A stretch of 64,000 nucleotides of DNA from Paralteromonas sediminis (lineage in GTDB: Bacteria > Pseudomonadota > Gammaproteobacteria > Enterobacterales > Alteromonadaceae). Location: positions 558,001 to 622,000 of the forward strand of contig NZ_RPOK01000004.1 of the NCBI RefSeq assembly GCF_003820355.1. The letters are read 5' to 3'. The position numbers and the translations under genes are program-made. A model generated the notes under the pieces. The model was not told the origin of the DNA. It ran no database searches and saw only the letters and a program-made list of their open reading frames with translations. Shown here in pieces: positions 51,821 through 58,753 of this stretch (positions are counted from its first letter, which is position 1; each line of letters starts with the position of its first letter).

Positions 51821-51925
51821 ACATAACAAAGCGCTCAAGCCACTCACTTCGTTCGCTGGGACGCAAACGCGCGGCGGCTTCGCCATTTTCGCCGCACGTT
51901 CACGCCCCTTAGCTTAGCGTTATGT
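51821..51925 (+). repeat. attC5
   Basis: 105 bp, ACATAAC to GTTATGT; junction after 51919. Home type. One mismatch to the start of cassette 5. Confidence 0.92.
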
Positions 51926-51945
51926 GCTAGAAGGAACTTTTAATA

Positions 51946-52383
51946 ATGAGGATTTTAATCGTATTAATCCCAGTAGTTTTGGGAAGTTTGGAGTTGGTGT
52001 CTGAATATTCGAGTGGCATCGGATGGGTGCTAATAGGAATTGGAATATATTTCTTGACTGCACAATACACTGGTTTTTGGAGCCCTCCGAAAACAGGACA
52101 CGTTAAATTCGATTGGCTGAGTAGCTTATTCTTCTTATTTATTGCAGCAAAGTACGGCATAGATTTCTTGGAAGGCCATCAAAGTAATTATTTGCTTGGG
52201 GCAATTGGCTTCCTACTTCTTGGCCTAAGCACCATAGATGTTTTAATTGCTAGCGTTGTTGCGAAGCAAACCTCGCCTTCTTTACAAGAGGTAGAAAAAA
52301 TAGTGAATACTAAGTTTCAAGCTGCTTTTAAATACATTGGCTTGGGATTCATATTGTCGTCACTGGTGGTTCATTTTGGGTAA
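51946..52383 (+). CDS. cassette 6: hypothetical membrane protein
   Basis: 145 residues with about four TM helices (1-17, 22-42, 53-68, 76-98 or 120-142) and a cytoplasmic loop SVVAKQTSPSLQEVEKIVNT. Not recognised. AGAAGGAAC upstream of ATG. Confidence 0.7.
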   Translation: MRILIVLIPVVLGSLELVSEYSSGIGWVLIGIGIYFLTAQYTGFWSPPKTGHVKFDWLSSLFFLFIAAKYGIDFLEGHQSNYLLGAIGFLLLGLSTIDVLIASVVAKQTSPSLQEVEKIVNTKFQAAFKYIGLGFILSSLVVHFG

Positions 52384-52386
52384 CGC

Positions 52387-52491
52387 ACACAACAAAGCGC
52401 TTAAGTCACTCACTTCGTTCGCTGGGACGCAAACGCGCGGCGGCTTCGCCATTATGCCGCTACGTCACTGCCCGTTAGCTTAGCGTTGTGT
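52387..52491 (+). repeat. attC6
   Basis: 105 bp, ACACAAC to GTTGTGT; junction after 52485. Unusual C/G at the fourth core position; complement rule to cassette 6 start has one mismatch there. Confidence 0.9.
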
Positions 52492-52527
52492 ACCACTTGA
52501 CGTTCTAATAGCAGAGTAACTATTAAT

Positions 52528-52869
52528 ATGACGGACCATACCAAAGCTATTATAGAAGCACTCGGTGAGCACGGAGAAAATGGCAGCGGTTTAATTTCTC
52601 TCTCCTTGAAGACTGGCATCAGTCAAGAGTCACTCAGAAAGTTCTTCAAAGAAAACAAGGAATACTGCCTCCCCATTGAAAAGTACAAGTTCAAATTAAA
52701 TAGGAGTGCTGTAGAAAATGGTTCTGTTGAGGAAATAATAAAAGCTATTGGGCGGGAAAAAGCAGAACGAAAAATCAAAGAAAGAGTTTTTAAAGGATTT
52801 ACTTGGGGTTTCGCTCTAGGTGTATTTTTGCCAGAATTTCTGCCCTATCTTTTCAAATGGATATTTTGA
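52528..52869 (+). CDS. cassette 7: hypothetical protein with HTH-like N-terminus and C-terminal TM
   Basis: 113 residues. The N-terminal half (TKAIIEALGEHGENGSGLISL, then SLKTGISQESLRKFF) resembles a winged-helix/HTH fold, followed by a basic helix (REKAERKIKERVFKG) and a C-terminal hydrophobic stretch (FTWGFALGVFLPEFLPYLF). A membrane-tethered DNA- or protein-binding module is possible but unproven. Weak ribosome-binding site. Confidence 0.65.
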   Translation: MTDHTKAIIEALGEHGENGSGLISLSLKTGISQESLRKFFKENKEYCLPIEKYKFKLNRSAVENGSVEEIIKAIGREKAERKIKERVFKGFTWGFALGVFLPEFLPYLFKWIF

Positions 52870-52876
52870 GAATGGT

Positions 52877-52981
52877 ACACAACAAAACGCTTAAGTCACT
52901 CACTTCGTTCGTTGGGACGCAAACGCAGGGCGGCTTCGCCATTATCGCCCTGCATTAGCGCCCCTTAGCTTAGCGTTAGGC
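52877..52981 (+). repeat. attC7
   Basis: 105 bp, ACACAAC to GTTAGGC; junction after 52975. TGGTACACAAC is the exact complement of the cassette 7 start. Confidence 0.92.
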
Positions 52982-52998
52982 ACTTCAAGGAAAGACTG

Positions 52999-53394
52999 AT
53001 GCAACCAGATTTTTCAAAATATGACTTAGAGGAACTGGAAGAGTGCCTTAGGAGCATTGACCATTCCAAATATCCAGAAAGAGTGTCCATAATTCAAGAA
53101 AGATTAGATTCTCTCTACGCAGAAGAACAAGAGCGTATAAATAATATTCCTGAACAAGAGAGAGAAAAAATGGACAGGGGTGGTCGCATAGGTGGCATCT
53201 TAACGCTCGTTATCGGAGCAATCTTGTGCTCTCTATACTTGTATTTTGGAAAAATCCCAACTCGCTCAGGTGACGGCCTTTTACGCGAAGAAAATCCGAT
53301 AATGTTTTATATATTTGTTGGGGTTATCGGGTGGTTATTCGTATGCAGTGCTTTTTCCGTTTGGAAAAAGAGGTTTAAAAAATATCGTGCCTAA
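52999..53394 (+). CDS. cassette 8: PDFSKY-type membrane protein
   Basis: 131 residues. N-terminus QPDFSKYDLEELEECLRSID, then KYPERVSIIQERLDSL (helical hairpin), and two TM helices (IGGILTLVIGAILCSLYLYFG and IMFYIFVGVIGWLFVCSAF). The first 40 residues are clearly related to those of cassette 9. Function unknown. Stop TAA is within attC8. Confidence 0.75.
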   Translation: MQPDFSKYDLEELEECLRSIDHSKYPERVSIIQERLDSLYAEEQERINNIPEQEREKMDRGGRIGGILTLVIGAILCSLYLYFGKIPTRSGDGLLREENPIMFYIFVGVIGWLFVCSAFSVWKKRFKKYRA

Positions 53395-53496
53395 CAAAGC
53401 GCTTAACTCGTTCCCTTCGGTCACAGGGACAATAAAACTGCGCTATGCTTCGCATATTTTAGCGCAGCATTATTGCCCGTTAGCTTAGCGTTATGT
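53389..53496 (+). repeat. attC8
   Basis: 108 bp, GCCTAAC to GTTATGT; junction after 53490. Different body (ACTGCGCTATGCTTCGCATA...), with ends obeying the complement rule. Confidence 0.9.
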
Positions 53497-53509
53497 CCTT
53501 GGAGATTAG

Positions 53510-53911
53510 ATGGAACCTGATTTTTCTAAATATACTCTGGAAGAGTTAAACGAAATCAAAGAACGCTTGGACAAAGAAAAGTATCCAGACAGGTATGAGA
53601 ATCTTCTCGCTGCACTTGCGAAACAAAATACGAAGCCGAACGTGGTTGATTCGCAAAAAAAGGAAAAGTCTGAGGAAGCAATGAGAGAACTGTTTAACGA
53701 ATATAAAAATGAAAAGTTCCAAGCGTGGAAAATATTACGCGGTGCAGTAATTGCATTCATATCTTTCAGAATTATGCAGTATCTGGAATGGTCAACTAAT
53801 CAACAAATTATAGGTGCTGTTGTTTTGCTCGTCGTTTACGTGACGCTCCTTGTTGTAGTAAACGAGCATAAGTTCAGCAGGTTCAAGGACGATTTTGGAA
53901 AACGGACATAA
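53510..53911 (+). CDS. cassette 9: PDFSKY-type membrane protein, related to cassette 8
   Basis: 133 residues: EPDFSKYTLEELNEIKERLD then KYPDRYENLLAALAKQ, a charged helix, and two TM helices (AWKILRGAVIAFISFRIMQYL and IIGAVVLLVVYVTLLVVV). The N-terminal module matches cassette 8, but the TM part does not. GGAGATTAG upstream of ATG. Stop TAA is within attC9. Confidence 0.75.
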   Translation: MEPDFSKYTLEELNEIKERLDKEKYPDRYENLLAALAKQNTKPNVVDSQKKEKSEEAMRELFNEYKNEKFQAWKILRGAVIAFISFRIMQYLEWSTNQQIIGAVVLLVVYVTLLVVVNEHKFSRFKDDFGKRT

Positions 53912-54010
53912 CAAGGCGCTTAAGTCACTCACTTCGTTCGTTGGGACGCAAACGCGCGGCGGCTTCGCCATTTTCGCCGCACATTCGCGCCCCTTAGCTA
54001 AGTGTTATAT
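53906..54010 (+). repeat. attC9
   Basis: 105 bp, ACATAAC to GTTATAT; junction after 54004. Inner 3' segment reads AGCTAAGTGTTA instead of the usual AGCTTAGCGTTA. Confidence 0.91.
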
Positions 54011-54032
54011 GCCTCTATATAGTCAAAGATAA

Positions 54033-54061
54033 ATGACATTTTTTAAATTTAATTTTATGCT
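54033..54061 (+). promoter_or_regulatory. candidate promoter inside cassette 10
   Basis: ATGACA, a 17-base AT-rich spacer, then TATGCT. It lies in an unusually long leader (about 95 bp from cassette start to ATG), so this cassette may bring its own promoter. Confidence 0.4.
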
Positions 54062-54103
54062 AAGTAGAAATCGGAGATGTAAACAGTAGAACAAGGAAGA
54101 GTC

Positions 54104-54298
54104 ATGGGAATATCTTTTTTATTTTCTTTTCTAATACTCGCTTTATTTTGGGTCATCCCTCTCATAATGATTGCTAAGTCAGACAGAACCCATGGAGGAG
54201 AAAAAGTTGCATGGATACTAGCAGTCATCTTCATCTCTTGGTTTGCATGGGTCTTCTATTTGCTATTGGCCCCATTGAAACAGCAATCTAATGCGTAG
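54104..54298 (+). CDS. cassette 10: PLDc_N-like two-TM protein
   Basis: 64 residues with two TM helices separated by IAKSDRTHGGEKVAW. The pattern LFWVIPLIMIAKSDRTHGGEKVAWIL resembles the PLDc_N segment of cardiolipin-synthase-like proteins, also seen alone in short proteins and in phage superinfection-immunity-like proteins. Role unknown. ACAAGGAAGAGTC before the ATG. Confidence 0.7.
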   Translation: MGISFLFSFLILALFWVIPLIMIAKSDRTHGGEKVAWILAVIFISWFAWVFYLLLAPLKQQSNA

Positions 54299-54314
54299 CA
54301 CTTCTCAGCATGGC

Positions 54315-54425
54315 ATATAACAATACGCTTAAGTCGTAGCCCGCGCGGCGGGCCACTGGGACAATTACGCAATGCGCCTTCGGCATTATCGCATTGCGTA
54401 ATTGCCCATTAGCTTAAGGTTATCT
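54315..54425 (+). repeat. attC10
   Basis: 111 bp, ATATAAC to GTTATCT; junction after 54419. Diverged left half (CCCGCGCGGCGGG) but complement rule holds over about 10 bases. Confidence 0.9.
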
Positions 54426-54465
54426 TCCGATTGGCATTTATGCTCTTCTGGGATAACCTTCAACT

Positions 54466-54702
54466 ATGCCAACAGTATTAAGACTAGGACCTTATCGTTT
54501 CTTCTTTTATAGTAATGAAAACGGTGAGCCTGCTCACATTCATATTCAACGCGAGAAGATGCTTGCTAAATTCTGGCTAAAGCCAGTCGCGCTGGCTAGC
54601 TCTACTCGCTTTCCACCAAAAGAGTTGAGAGAACTCGAACAATTGGTGGTCGAAAATAAAGATACTTTTTTGGAGGCTTGGAATGGTTACTTTAGCAGTT
54701 GA
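54466..54702 (+). CDS. cassette 11a: DUF4160 protein
   Basis: 78 residues, PTVLRLGPYRFFFYSNENGEPAHIHIQ at the start and ELRELEQLVVENKDTFLEAWN at the end, which is the DUF4160 layout. DUF4160 and DUF2442 genes commonly occur as a pair on mobile DNA and are suspected toxin-antitoxin-like systems; no biochemical role is claimed here. Overlaps the next gene by 20 bases. Confidence 0.85.
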   Translation: MPTVLRLGPYRFFFYSNENGEPAHIHIQREKMLAKFWLKPVALASSTRFPPKELRELEQLVVENKDTFLEAWNGYFSS

Positions 54703-54937
54703 ACATCATCCTCTTGCTCATTCAGTAAGTTTCGATACCGATTCACTTATTGTCAGCCTGGTAGACGGGCGCACTTTATCTGTTCCTTTAGCTTGGTTTC
54801 CAACTCTGTCATCTGCGACAGCTAGTCAACTCAGAGATTGGGAAATACTTGGGGATGGGGAAGGTATTCACTGGCCCCAACTGGATGAGGATTTAAGTAT
54901 AAATGGGCTTCTTTTGGGCAATCAAGGAAGAAGATAA
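54683..54937 (+). CDS. cassette 11b: DUF2442 protein
   Basis: 84 residues with VDGRTLSVPLAWFPTLSSAT and GDGEGIHWPQLDEDLSINGLL, diagnostic of DUF2442. GGAGG at about 54670 within the upstream gene precedes its ATG. Stop TAA is within attC11 (AGATAAC). Partner of the DUF4160 gene. Confidence 0.86.
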   Translation: MVTLAVEHHPLAHSVSFDTDSLIVSLVDGRTLSVPLAWFPTLSSATASQLRDWEILGDGEGIHWPQLDEDLSINGLLLGNQGRR

Positions 54938-55039
54938 CAAAACGCTTAAGTCACTCACTTCGTTCGCTGGGACGCAGACATGCGGGGCGGCTTCGCCATT
55001 ATGCCCCACATGTCTGCGCCCCTTATTTAAAAGTTTGGC
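54932..55039 (+). repeat. attC11
   Basis: 108 bp, AGATAAC to GTTTGGC; junction after 55033. R' has T in place of the usual A at position 4. Confidence 0.88.
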
Positions 55040-55055
55040 CCTTGCCCACCAAACA

Positions 55056-55083
55056 TTGACATTGTAACCACAGAGGTTACAAT
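55056..55083 (+). promoter_or_regulatory. higBA promoter: higBA promoter with operator
   Basis: TTGACA (perfect -35), a 16-base spacer and TACAAT (-10). An inverted repeat TTGTAACC-ACAGA-GGTTACAA (55062-55082) fills the spacer and overlaps the -10, an ideal place for repression by the HigA antitoxin. The start codon of higB lies only 7 bases after the -10, so the mRNA should be leaderless or nearly so. Confidence 0.8.
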
Positions 55084-55089
55084 CAAACT

Positions 55090-55368
55090 ATGATTATTAG
55101 CTTTATTCACAAAGGTCTTGAGAAGTTTTATTCCACTGGTAAAACGTCTGGGATTCAAAAGAAACATAAGAAAAAACTTCGGCTTATTCTCTCCAACTTG
55201 GATCAGGCTATTTCACCGGACGATATGGATTTACCTGGCCTATTCCTGCACCAGCTAAAAGGTAATAGGAAAGAAATCTGGTCCGTTAGAGTCAGTGGGA
55301 ATTGGCGTGTGACCTTTCGGTTTAAAGGTCAAAATGCCGAAATCGTTAACTATGAGGATTATCACTAA
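55090..55368 (+). CDS. higB: cassette 12a: HigB toxin (RelE/ParE fold)
   Basis: 92 residues; [45 protein letters not shown] and the C-terminal NYEDYH identify the HigB family of ribosome-dependent mRNA interferases. Its stop overlaps the higA start by one base. Driven by its own promoter inside the cassette, so it need not depend on Pc. Confidence 0.93.
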   Translation: MIISFIHKGLEKFYSTGKTSGIQKKHKKKLRLILSNLDQAISPDDMDLPGLFLHQLKGNRKEIWSVRVSGNWRVTFRFKGQNAEIVNYEDYH

Positions 55369-55664
55369 TGCAAATTTTCAATCCCGCACACCCCGGTGAA
55401 ATTCTAAAGGAATTGGTTATAGAATCGCTTGGGGTAACTATTACTGACGCCGCAGAACATCTTGGAGTTAGCCGCAAAACACTATCCAAAATACTTAATG
55501 GAAATGCAGCAATAAGTCCAGAAATGGCGGTCAGATTGGAACTGGTGTTTTCTAAACCAAACGCAGATCACTGGTTACGTGTTCAAAATGCATACGACCT
55601 TTGGCAAACGAGAATGGAAAAAGAAAAACTAAACGTTTCGCCTTACGACTTCGAAGCTGCGTAG
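55368..55664 (+). CDS. higA: cassette 12b: HigA antitoxin
   Basis: 98 residues; [38 protein letters not shown] is an XRE-type HTH of the HigA group. It would bind HigB and the 8-bp inverted repeat in the promoter. The toxin-first order is typical for hig. Confidence 0.93.
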   Translation: MQIFNPAHPGEILKELVIESLGVTITDAAEHLGVSRKTLSKILNGNAAISPEMAVRLELVFSKPNADHWLRVQNAYDLWQTRMEKEKLNVSPYDFEAA

Positions 55665-55668
55665 TGGG

Positions 55669-55779
55669 GCCTAACAAGGCGCTAAACACGTGTGTCACTG
55701 CGTGCCACACTGGGACACAAGCGCGGCGCGCCTTCGGTATTATCGCGCCACGTTCGCGCCCGTTAGCTTAGCGTTAGCT
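55669..55779 (+). repeat. attC12
   Basis: 111 bp, GCCTAAC to GTTAGCT; junction after 55773. Diverged body (GTGTGTCACTGCGTGCCACAC). Confidence 0.89.
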
Positions 55780-55806
55780 ACCACGGCAAAGAAATGCACA
55801 ACATCC

Positions 55807-55856
55807 TGTACATGTAATTAATTTTAAACTAAACTTGTTCCATATATTGTACATGT
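55807..55856 (+). promoter_or_regulatory. yefM-yoeB operator region
   Basis: Two copies of TGTACATGT (55807-55815 and 55848-55856), 41 bp apart. TGTACA is the known core of YefM operators in E. coli, where the two motifs are much closer. TATATT at 55843-55848 is a possible -10 next to the second copy. Confidence 0.6.
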
Positions 55857-55866
55857 GAGGTGAAAA

Positions 55867-56121
55867 ATGAGAATAGTCTCTTTTACCGAAGCCCGAAATG
55901 GACTTAAAGCCGTTTTAGATAATGTAATTAACGATGCGGACACTACTGTAATCACCCGTCGTGACTCTGAAGATGCTGTTGTTATGTCATTGGATTACTA
56001 CAACAGCCTTATGGAAACTGTTCATTTACTTCGTTCCCCTGCGAACGCTGAACACTTAAATCGTTCAATAGCACAGTTTAAAGCGGGTAAAACAACCCAG
56101 CGAGAACTTATTGGTGAGTGA
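55867..56121 (+). CDS. yefM: cassette 13a: YefM/Phd antitoxin
   Basis: 84 residues; RIVSFTEARNGLKAVLDNV and ITRRDSEDAVVMSLDYYNSLMET are typical of YefM. The C-terminal tail is disordered-like and would wrap the toxin. GAGGTGAAAA precedes the ATG. Confidence 0.93.
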   Translation: MRIVSFTEARNGLKAVLDNVINDADTTVITRRDSEDAVVMSLDYYNSLMETVHLLRSPANAEHLNRSIAQFKAGKTTQRELIGE

Positions 56122-56377
56122 CAGGTTATTATCATGGACTGATGAAGCTTGGAGTAGTTACGTGTATTGGCAGACTCAAGACAAGAAGACCTTGAAACGT
56201 ATAAATAAGTTAATTGCCGATGTTAAGCGCTCTCCATTTGCGGGGGTTGGAAAACCGGAACCTCTCAAAGAAAATCTTTCAGGTTTTTGGTCTCGCAGAA
56301 TAGATGATACCAATCGTTTGGTATATGCCGTGGATGATACAGCGGTTACGGTTATCTCGTGTCGTTATCATTACTAG
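56114..56377 (+). CDS. yoeB: cassette 13b: YoeB toxin
   Basis: 87 residues from GTG at 56114 (TTG at 56111 also possible); WTDEAWSSYVYWQTQDKKTLKRIN, GKPEPLKENLSGFWSRRI and the C-terminal CRYHY with the catalytic His are complete. A ribosome-dependent mRNA interferase in the family. Overlaps yefM by 8 bases. Confidence 0.93.
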   Translation: MSDRLLSWTDEAWSSYVYWQTQDKKTLKRINKLIADVKRSPFAGVGKPEPLKENLSGFWSRRIDDTNRLVYAVDDTAVTVISCRYHY

Positions 56378-56380
56378 TAG

Positions 56381-56392
56381 GTGGCAGCTAAC
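56381..56392 (+). repeat. attC13 remnant
   Basis: GTGGCAGCTAAC, the left edge expected of the attC of cassette 13 (the cassette starts GTTAGCTACCAC), after which the attC body is missing and new coding sequence begins within about 10 bases. Confidence 0.75.
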
Positions 56393-56400
56393 ACCCAAGG

Positions 56401-56985
56401 ATGATTTGTAAAAAAATTTTTGTTTATTTTTTGCCTGGTTGCGCACTTTACTGGTGCGCAAACTCTTTATCCGTCAGAACACGACACTCCAGCTGGGCAA
56501 GCTGAATTAAATTCTTTTTTGGTGTACTGTGATGATGACTGCTTTTTTACCATGTTTTTAGAAGTTAAAAGTTTGGACTTCGAATCATCAAATGAATCTG
56601 GCGCAATGTACCGAGTATGGAACGCAGCTAGACATGAATTTATTTTATTCGGAATCGACGCTAACAAAGAAAAAAGGAGCCCTAACTTACTATCGAGTCT
56701 TCAAAGAATGGGAAAAAGCATATTCTGGGAACATCGGAATTGGGAGCATTCGAAGGATTTAGATTTGAATGGAAAGATGGCGCTTTCATGCTAAAAAATC
56801 TAAGAAGCGTACCCTATGAAGGCCACTCAAGAATTGAAGAAAGCGGCTTAGAATTTGAGGGTAAGTTGGACTTTAAACCACATTCTATTGAGTACTTGTT
56901 TCTAGGTGCCAAACTCACCCAGTATGTGGATGCTTCGTCGCAAAACATTAATCCTGAATGGAAGAAAATCGCAAGTGGCAGCTAA
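56401..56985 (+). pseudogene. cassette 14: frameshifted exported-protein gene
   Basis: Three frames share one apparent coding sequence. ATG at 56401 would lead into a signal peptide KKFLFIFCLVAHFTGAQ only if the A7 run at 56410-56416 were A6. Next, the frame seems to change at A6 (56670-56675) into GALTYYRVFKEWEKAYSGN, and again near 56755 into FRFEWKDGAFMLKNLRSVP, which runs to a TAA inside attC14. No known family. Most likely a decaying cassette gene; sequencing error or slippage are alternatives. Confidence 0.6.
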
Positions 56986-57084
56986 CAAAACGCTCAAGCC
57001 ACTCCCTTCGGTCGCTGGAACGCAAACGCGGCGCGGCTTCGCCAGTTTCGCCGCATGTTCGCGCCCCTTAGCTTAGCGTTATGT
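56980..57084 (+). repeat. attC14
   Basis: 105 bp, AGCTAAC to GTTATGT; junction after 57078. Its left flank AGTGGCAGCTAAC pairs with the start of cassette 13 (GTTAGCTACCAC), supporting fusion of cassettes 13 and 14. Confidence 0.92.
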
Positions 57085-57099
57085 AATTCAAGGAAATCC

Positions 57100-57583
57100 A
57101 TGACAAGAATTGTTATTTTTGGCAACTCCGGCTCGGGTAAATCTACACTGGCAGCTAAATTGTCCAGGGGAAAATACGCTTGCACACCTAGACCTCGATA
57201 CTTTAGCTTGGGAGCCAGTGTCTCCGCCTGTTCGTCGAACGATTGCCAAATCAATGGAATCTATTAGTCAGTTCATGGATAGCAACGATAACTGGGTAAT
57301 TGAAGGCTGTTACTCAGATTTGCTCAAATTTCCATTAGAAAAAGCAACAAAGGCTATTTACCTTGCTCTTCCAATCGAGCATTGTGTTGAAAACGCCAAG
57401 GACAGACCGTGGGAGCCTCATAAATACGAATCCAAGGAAGCTCAAGATGCTAATTTGAATATGCTCATCACTTGGATAAGACAATACGAAAGCCGAAACG
57501 ATACATTTAGCAAAGCAGCGCATGAAGAACTATTCAATCAATTTAGTGGCCCAAAAGTCAGATTCTCTTCGAATATGCAGTGA
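57100..57583 (+). pseudogene. cassette 15: P-loop nucleotide kinase-like gene with a frameshift
   Basis: From ATG 57100 (AAGGAAATCC upstream) the product begins TRIVIFGNSGSGKSTLAAKLSR with a Walker A motif, then leaves frame at GGGG (57167-57170). With GGG the frame continues as ENTLAHLDLDTLAWEP, VRRTIAKSMESISQF, NDNWVIEGCYSDLL and so on, the pattern of FlaR/adenylate-kinase-like topology-modulation proteins. About 160 residues would result. The gene is thus broken by one base unless a frameshift is programmed or the base is a sequencing error. Confidence 0.78.
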
Positions 57584-57687
57584 ACATAACAAGGTGCTAA
57601 CTCGATCACCTCGTTCGCTGGGACGTTAACGTGGCGCGCCTTCGGCATTTTCGCCCCACGCATTTGCCCATTAGCTTAGTGTTATAC
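57584..57687 (+). repeat. attC15
   Basis: 104 bp, ACATAAC to GTTATAC; junction after 57681. Begins directly after the stop codon of cassette 15. Confidence 0.9.
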
Positions 57688-57708
57688 AAATTTTAAGGAA
57701 GTTTTGAG

Positions 57709-58164
57709 ATGGAAATAAAAAGGGATAATTTAAACGGCAGCAAAGTCATTGCATTATTGGAAGAACATCTCTCTGATATGTATGCCACTTCTCCTCCAGA
57801 ATGTGTTCACGCTTTGGACGTCCAAGCGCTCAAATCTCCCAATATTATTTTTTTCAGTGCGTGGTCAAATGGTTCTCTTGCTGGGTGTATTGCTATTAAA
57901 AACCTTGACTCACATAGTGCAGAAATTAAATCAATGCGTACATCTCATCAGTTTAGAGGACAAGGTGTAGCATCAGAACTCTTAGCGTTTGTTCTTAATT
58001 TTGCAAAAGACCAAGGGTATAAAACAATATGTTTGGAAACAGGGACTCAAGATTATTTCTCTGCTGCTCGTAACCTGTATAAAAAATTTGGCTTTTCAGA
58101 CTGTGGACCATTTAGCGACTATAAATTAGATCCAAACAGCCACTTTATGAGCCGTGATGTGTAG
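57709..58164 (+). CDS. cassette 16: GNAT acetyltransferase
   Basis: 151 residues. Acetyl-CoA motif RGQGVASELL near residue 83 preceded by EIKSMRTSHQFR, and C-terminal AARNLYKKFGFSDCGPF, the classic GNAT end. Substrate unknown; integron cassettes often carry acetyltransferases for small molecules or antibiotics. AAGGAAG 9 bases before the ATG. Confidence 0.9.
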   Translation: MEIKRDNLNGSKVIALLEEHLSDMYATSPPECVHALDVQALKSPNIIFFSAWSNGSLAGCIAIKNLDSHSAEIKSMRTSHQFRGQGVASELLAFVLNFAKDQGYKTICLETGTQDYFSAARNLYKKFGFSDCGPFSDYKLDPNSHFMSRDV

Positions 58165-58176
58165 AGTGGAAAATTC

Positions 58177-58281
58177 GTATAACAAAGCTCTTAACATGTT
58201 CCCTTCGGTCACTGGGACAATTACGTAATGCGCCTTCGGCATTATCGCATTGCGTAATTGGCCCTTAGCTTAGCGTTATGT
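58177..58281 (+). repeat. attC16
   Basis: 105 bp, GTATAAC to GTTATGT; junction after 58275. AAATTCGTATAAC pairs with the cassette 16 start with one mismatch. Confidence 0.91.
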
Positions 58282-58296
58282 ACTCAAGGATATAAA

Positions 58297-58611
58297 ATGA
58301 ATGCAAAGAAGTTTGTCAGCCTCTGGAAAGAAGAAATAGATTCTTCATTAAATCTGTACAAAGACCCAAATCAAGAGTCTTTAGTGCAGGCTCTGTATCA
58401 AAAATTAGACCTTACACCTGAACAAGAGAAAACTTTCTGGGAAGTTGCGGAAGTAATGTTAAACGATACTGCATATACATTTCTTCTGGCGTTAGACGGC
58501 TGTGCTCAAATTGGCGGTGATCAACAAACCTATAAAATCTTCGGAGAAGATGGGGACTTAATATCTGATTGTGGGGATATAGAAGCCGCAGCAGGAGATC
58601 TTTTTGAGTAA
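58297..58611 (+). CDS. cassette 17: hypothetical acidic protein
   Basis: 104 residues from ATG 58297 with AAGGATATAAA upstream; a longer in-frame start lies in the attC and is rejected. Helical N-terminal half (NAKKFVSLWKEEIDSSLNL) and an acidic C-terminus (GEDGDLISDCGDIEAAAGDL). The size and acidity resemble immunity-type or chaperone proteins, but no family is recognised. Confidence 0.7.
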   Translation: MNAKKFVSLWKEEIDSSLNLYKDPNQESLVQALYQKLDLTPEQEKTFWEVAEVMLNDTAYTFLLALDGCAQIGGDQQTYKIFGEDGDLISDCGDIEAAAGDLFE

Positions 58612-58614
58612 CGT

Positions 58615-58722
58615 ACATAACAACTCAATTAACTCGCTCACTTCGTTCGCTGGAACGCATACACGCAGCGCGACTTCGTCATTATGCCCTACGTGCCTGC
58701 GCCCGTTATTGAAAAGTTATGT
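58615..58722 (+). repeat. attC17
   Basis: 108 bp, ACATAAC to GTTATGT; junction after 58716. Inner right end TTATTGAAAAGTTATG differs from the home type. Confidence 0.89.
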
Positions 58723-58753
58723 GTCTTGAATAATTTGGAGGATTGAATTTCTA

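Noticed and set aside
54432-55030. CRISPR-like array suggested by the regular repeats from 49.9 to 61.8 kb
   Set aside because: Repeats are about 105 bp, spaced by whole genes and bounded by TAAC/GTTA cores, so they are attC sites, not CRISPR repeats; no cas genes are present.
58258-58296. Upstream start for the cassette 17 gene
   Set aside because: It lies in attC16; AAGGATATAAA sits before ATG 58297.
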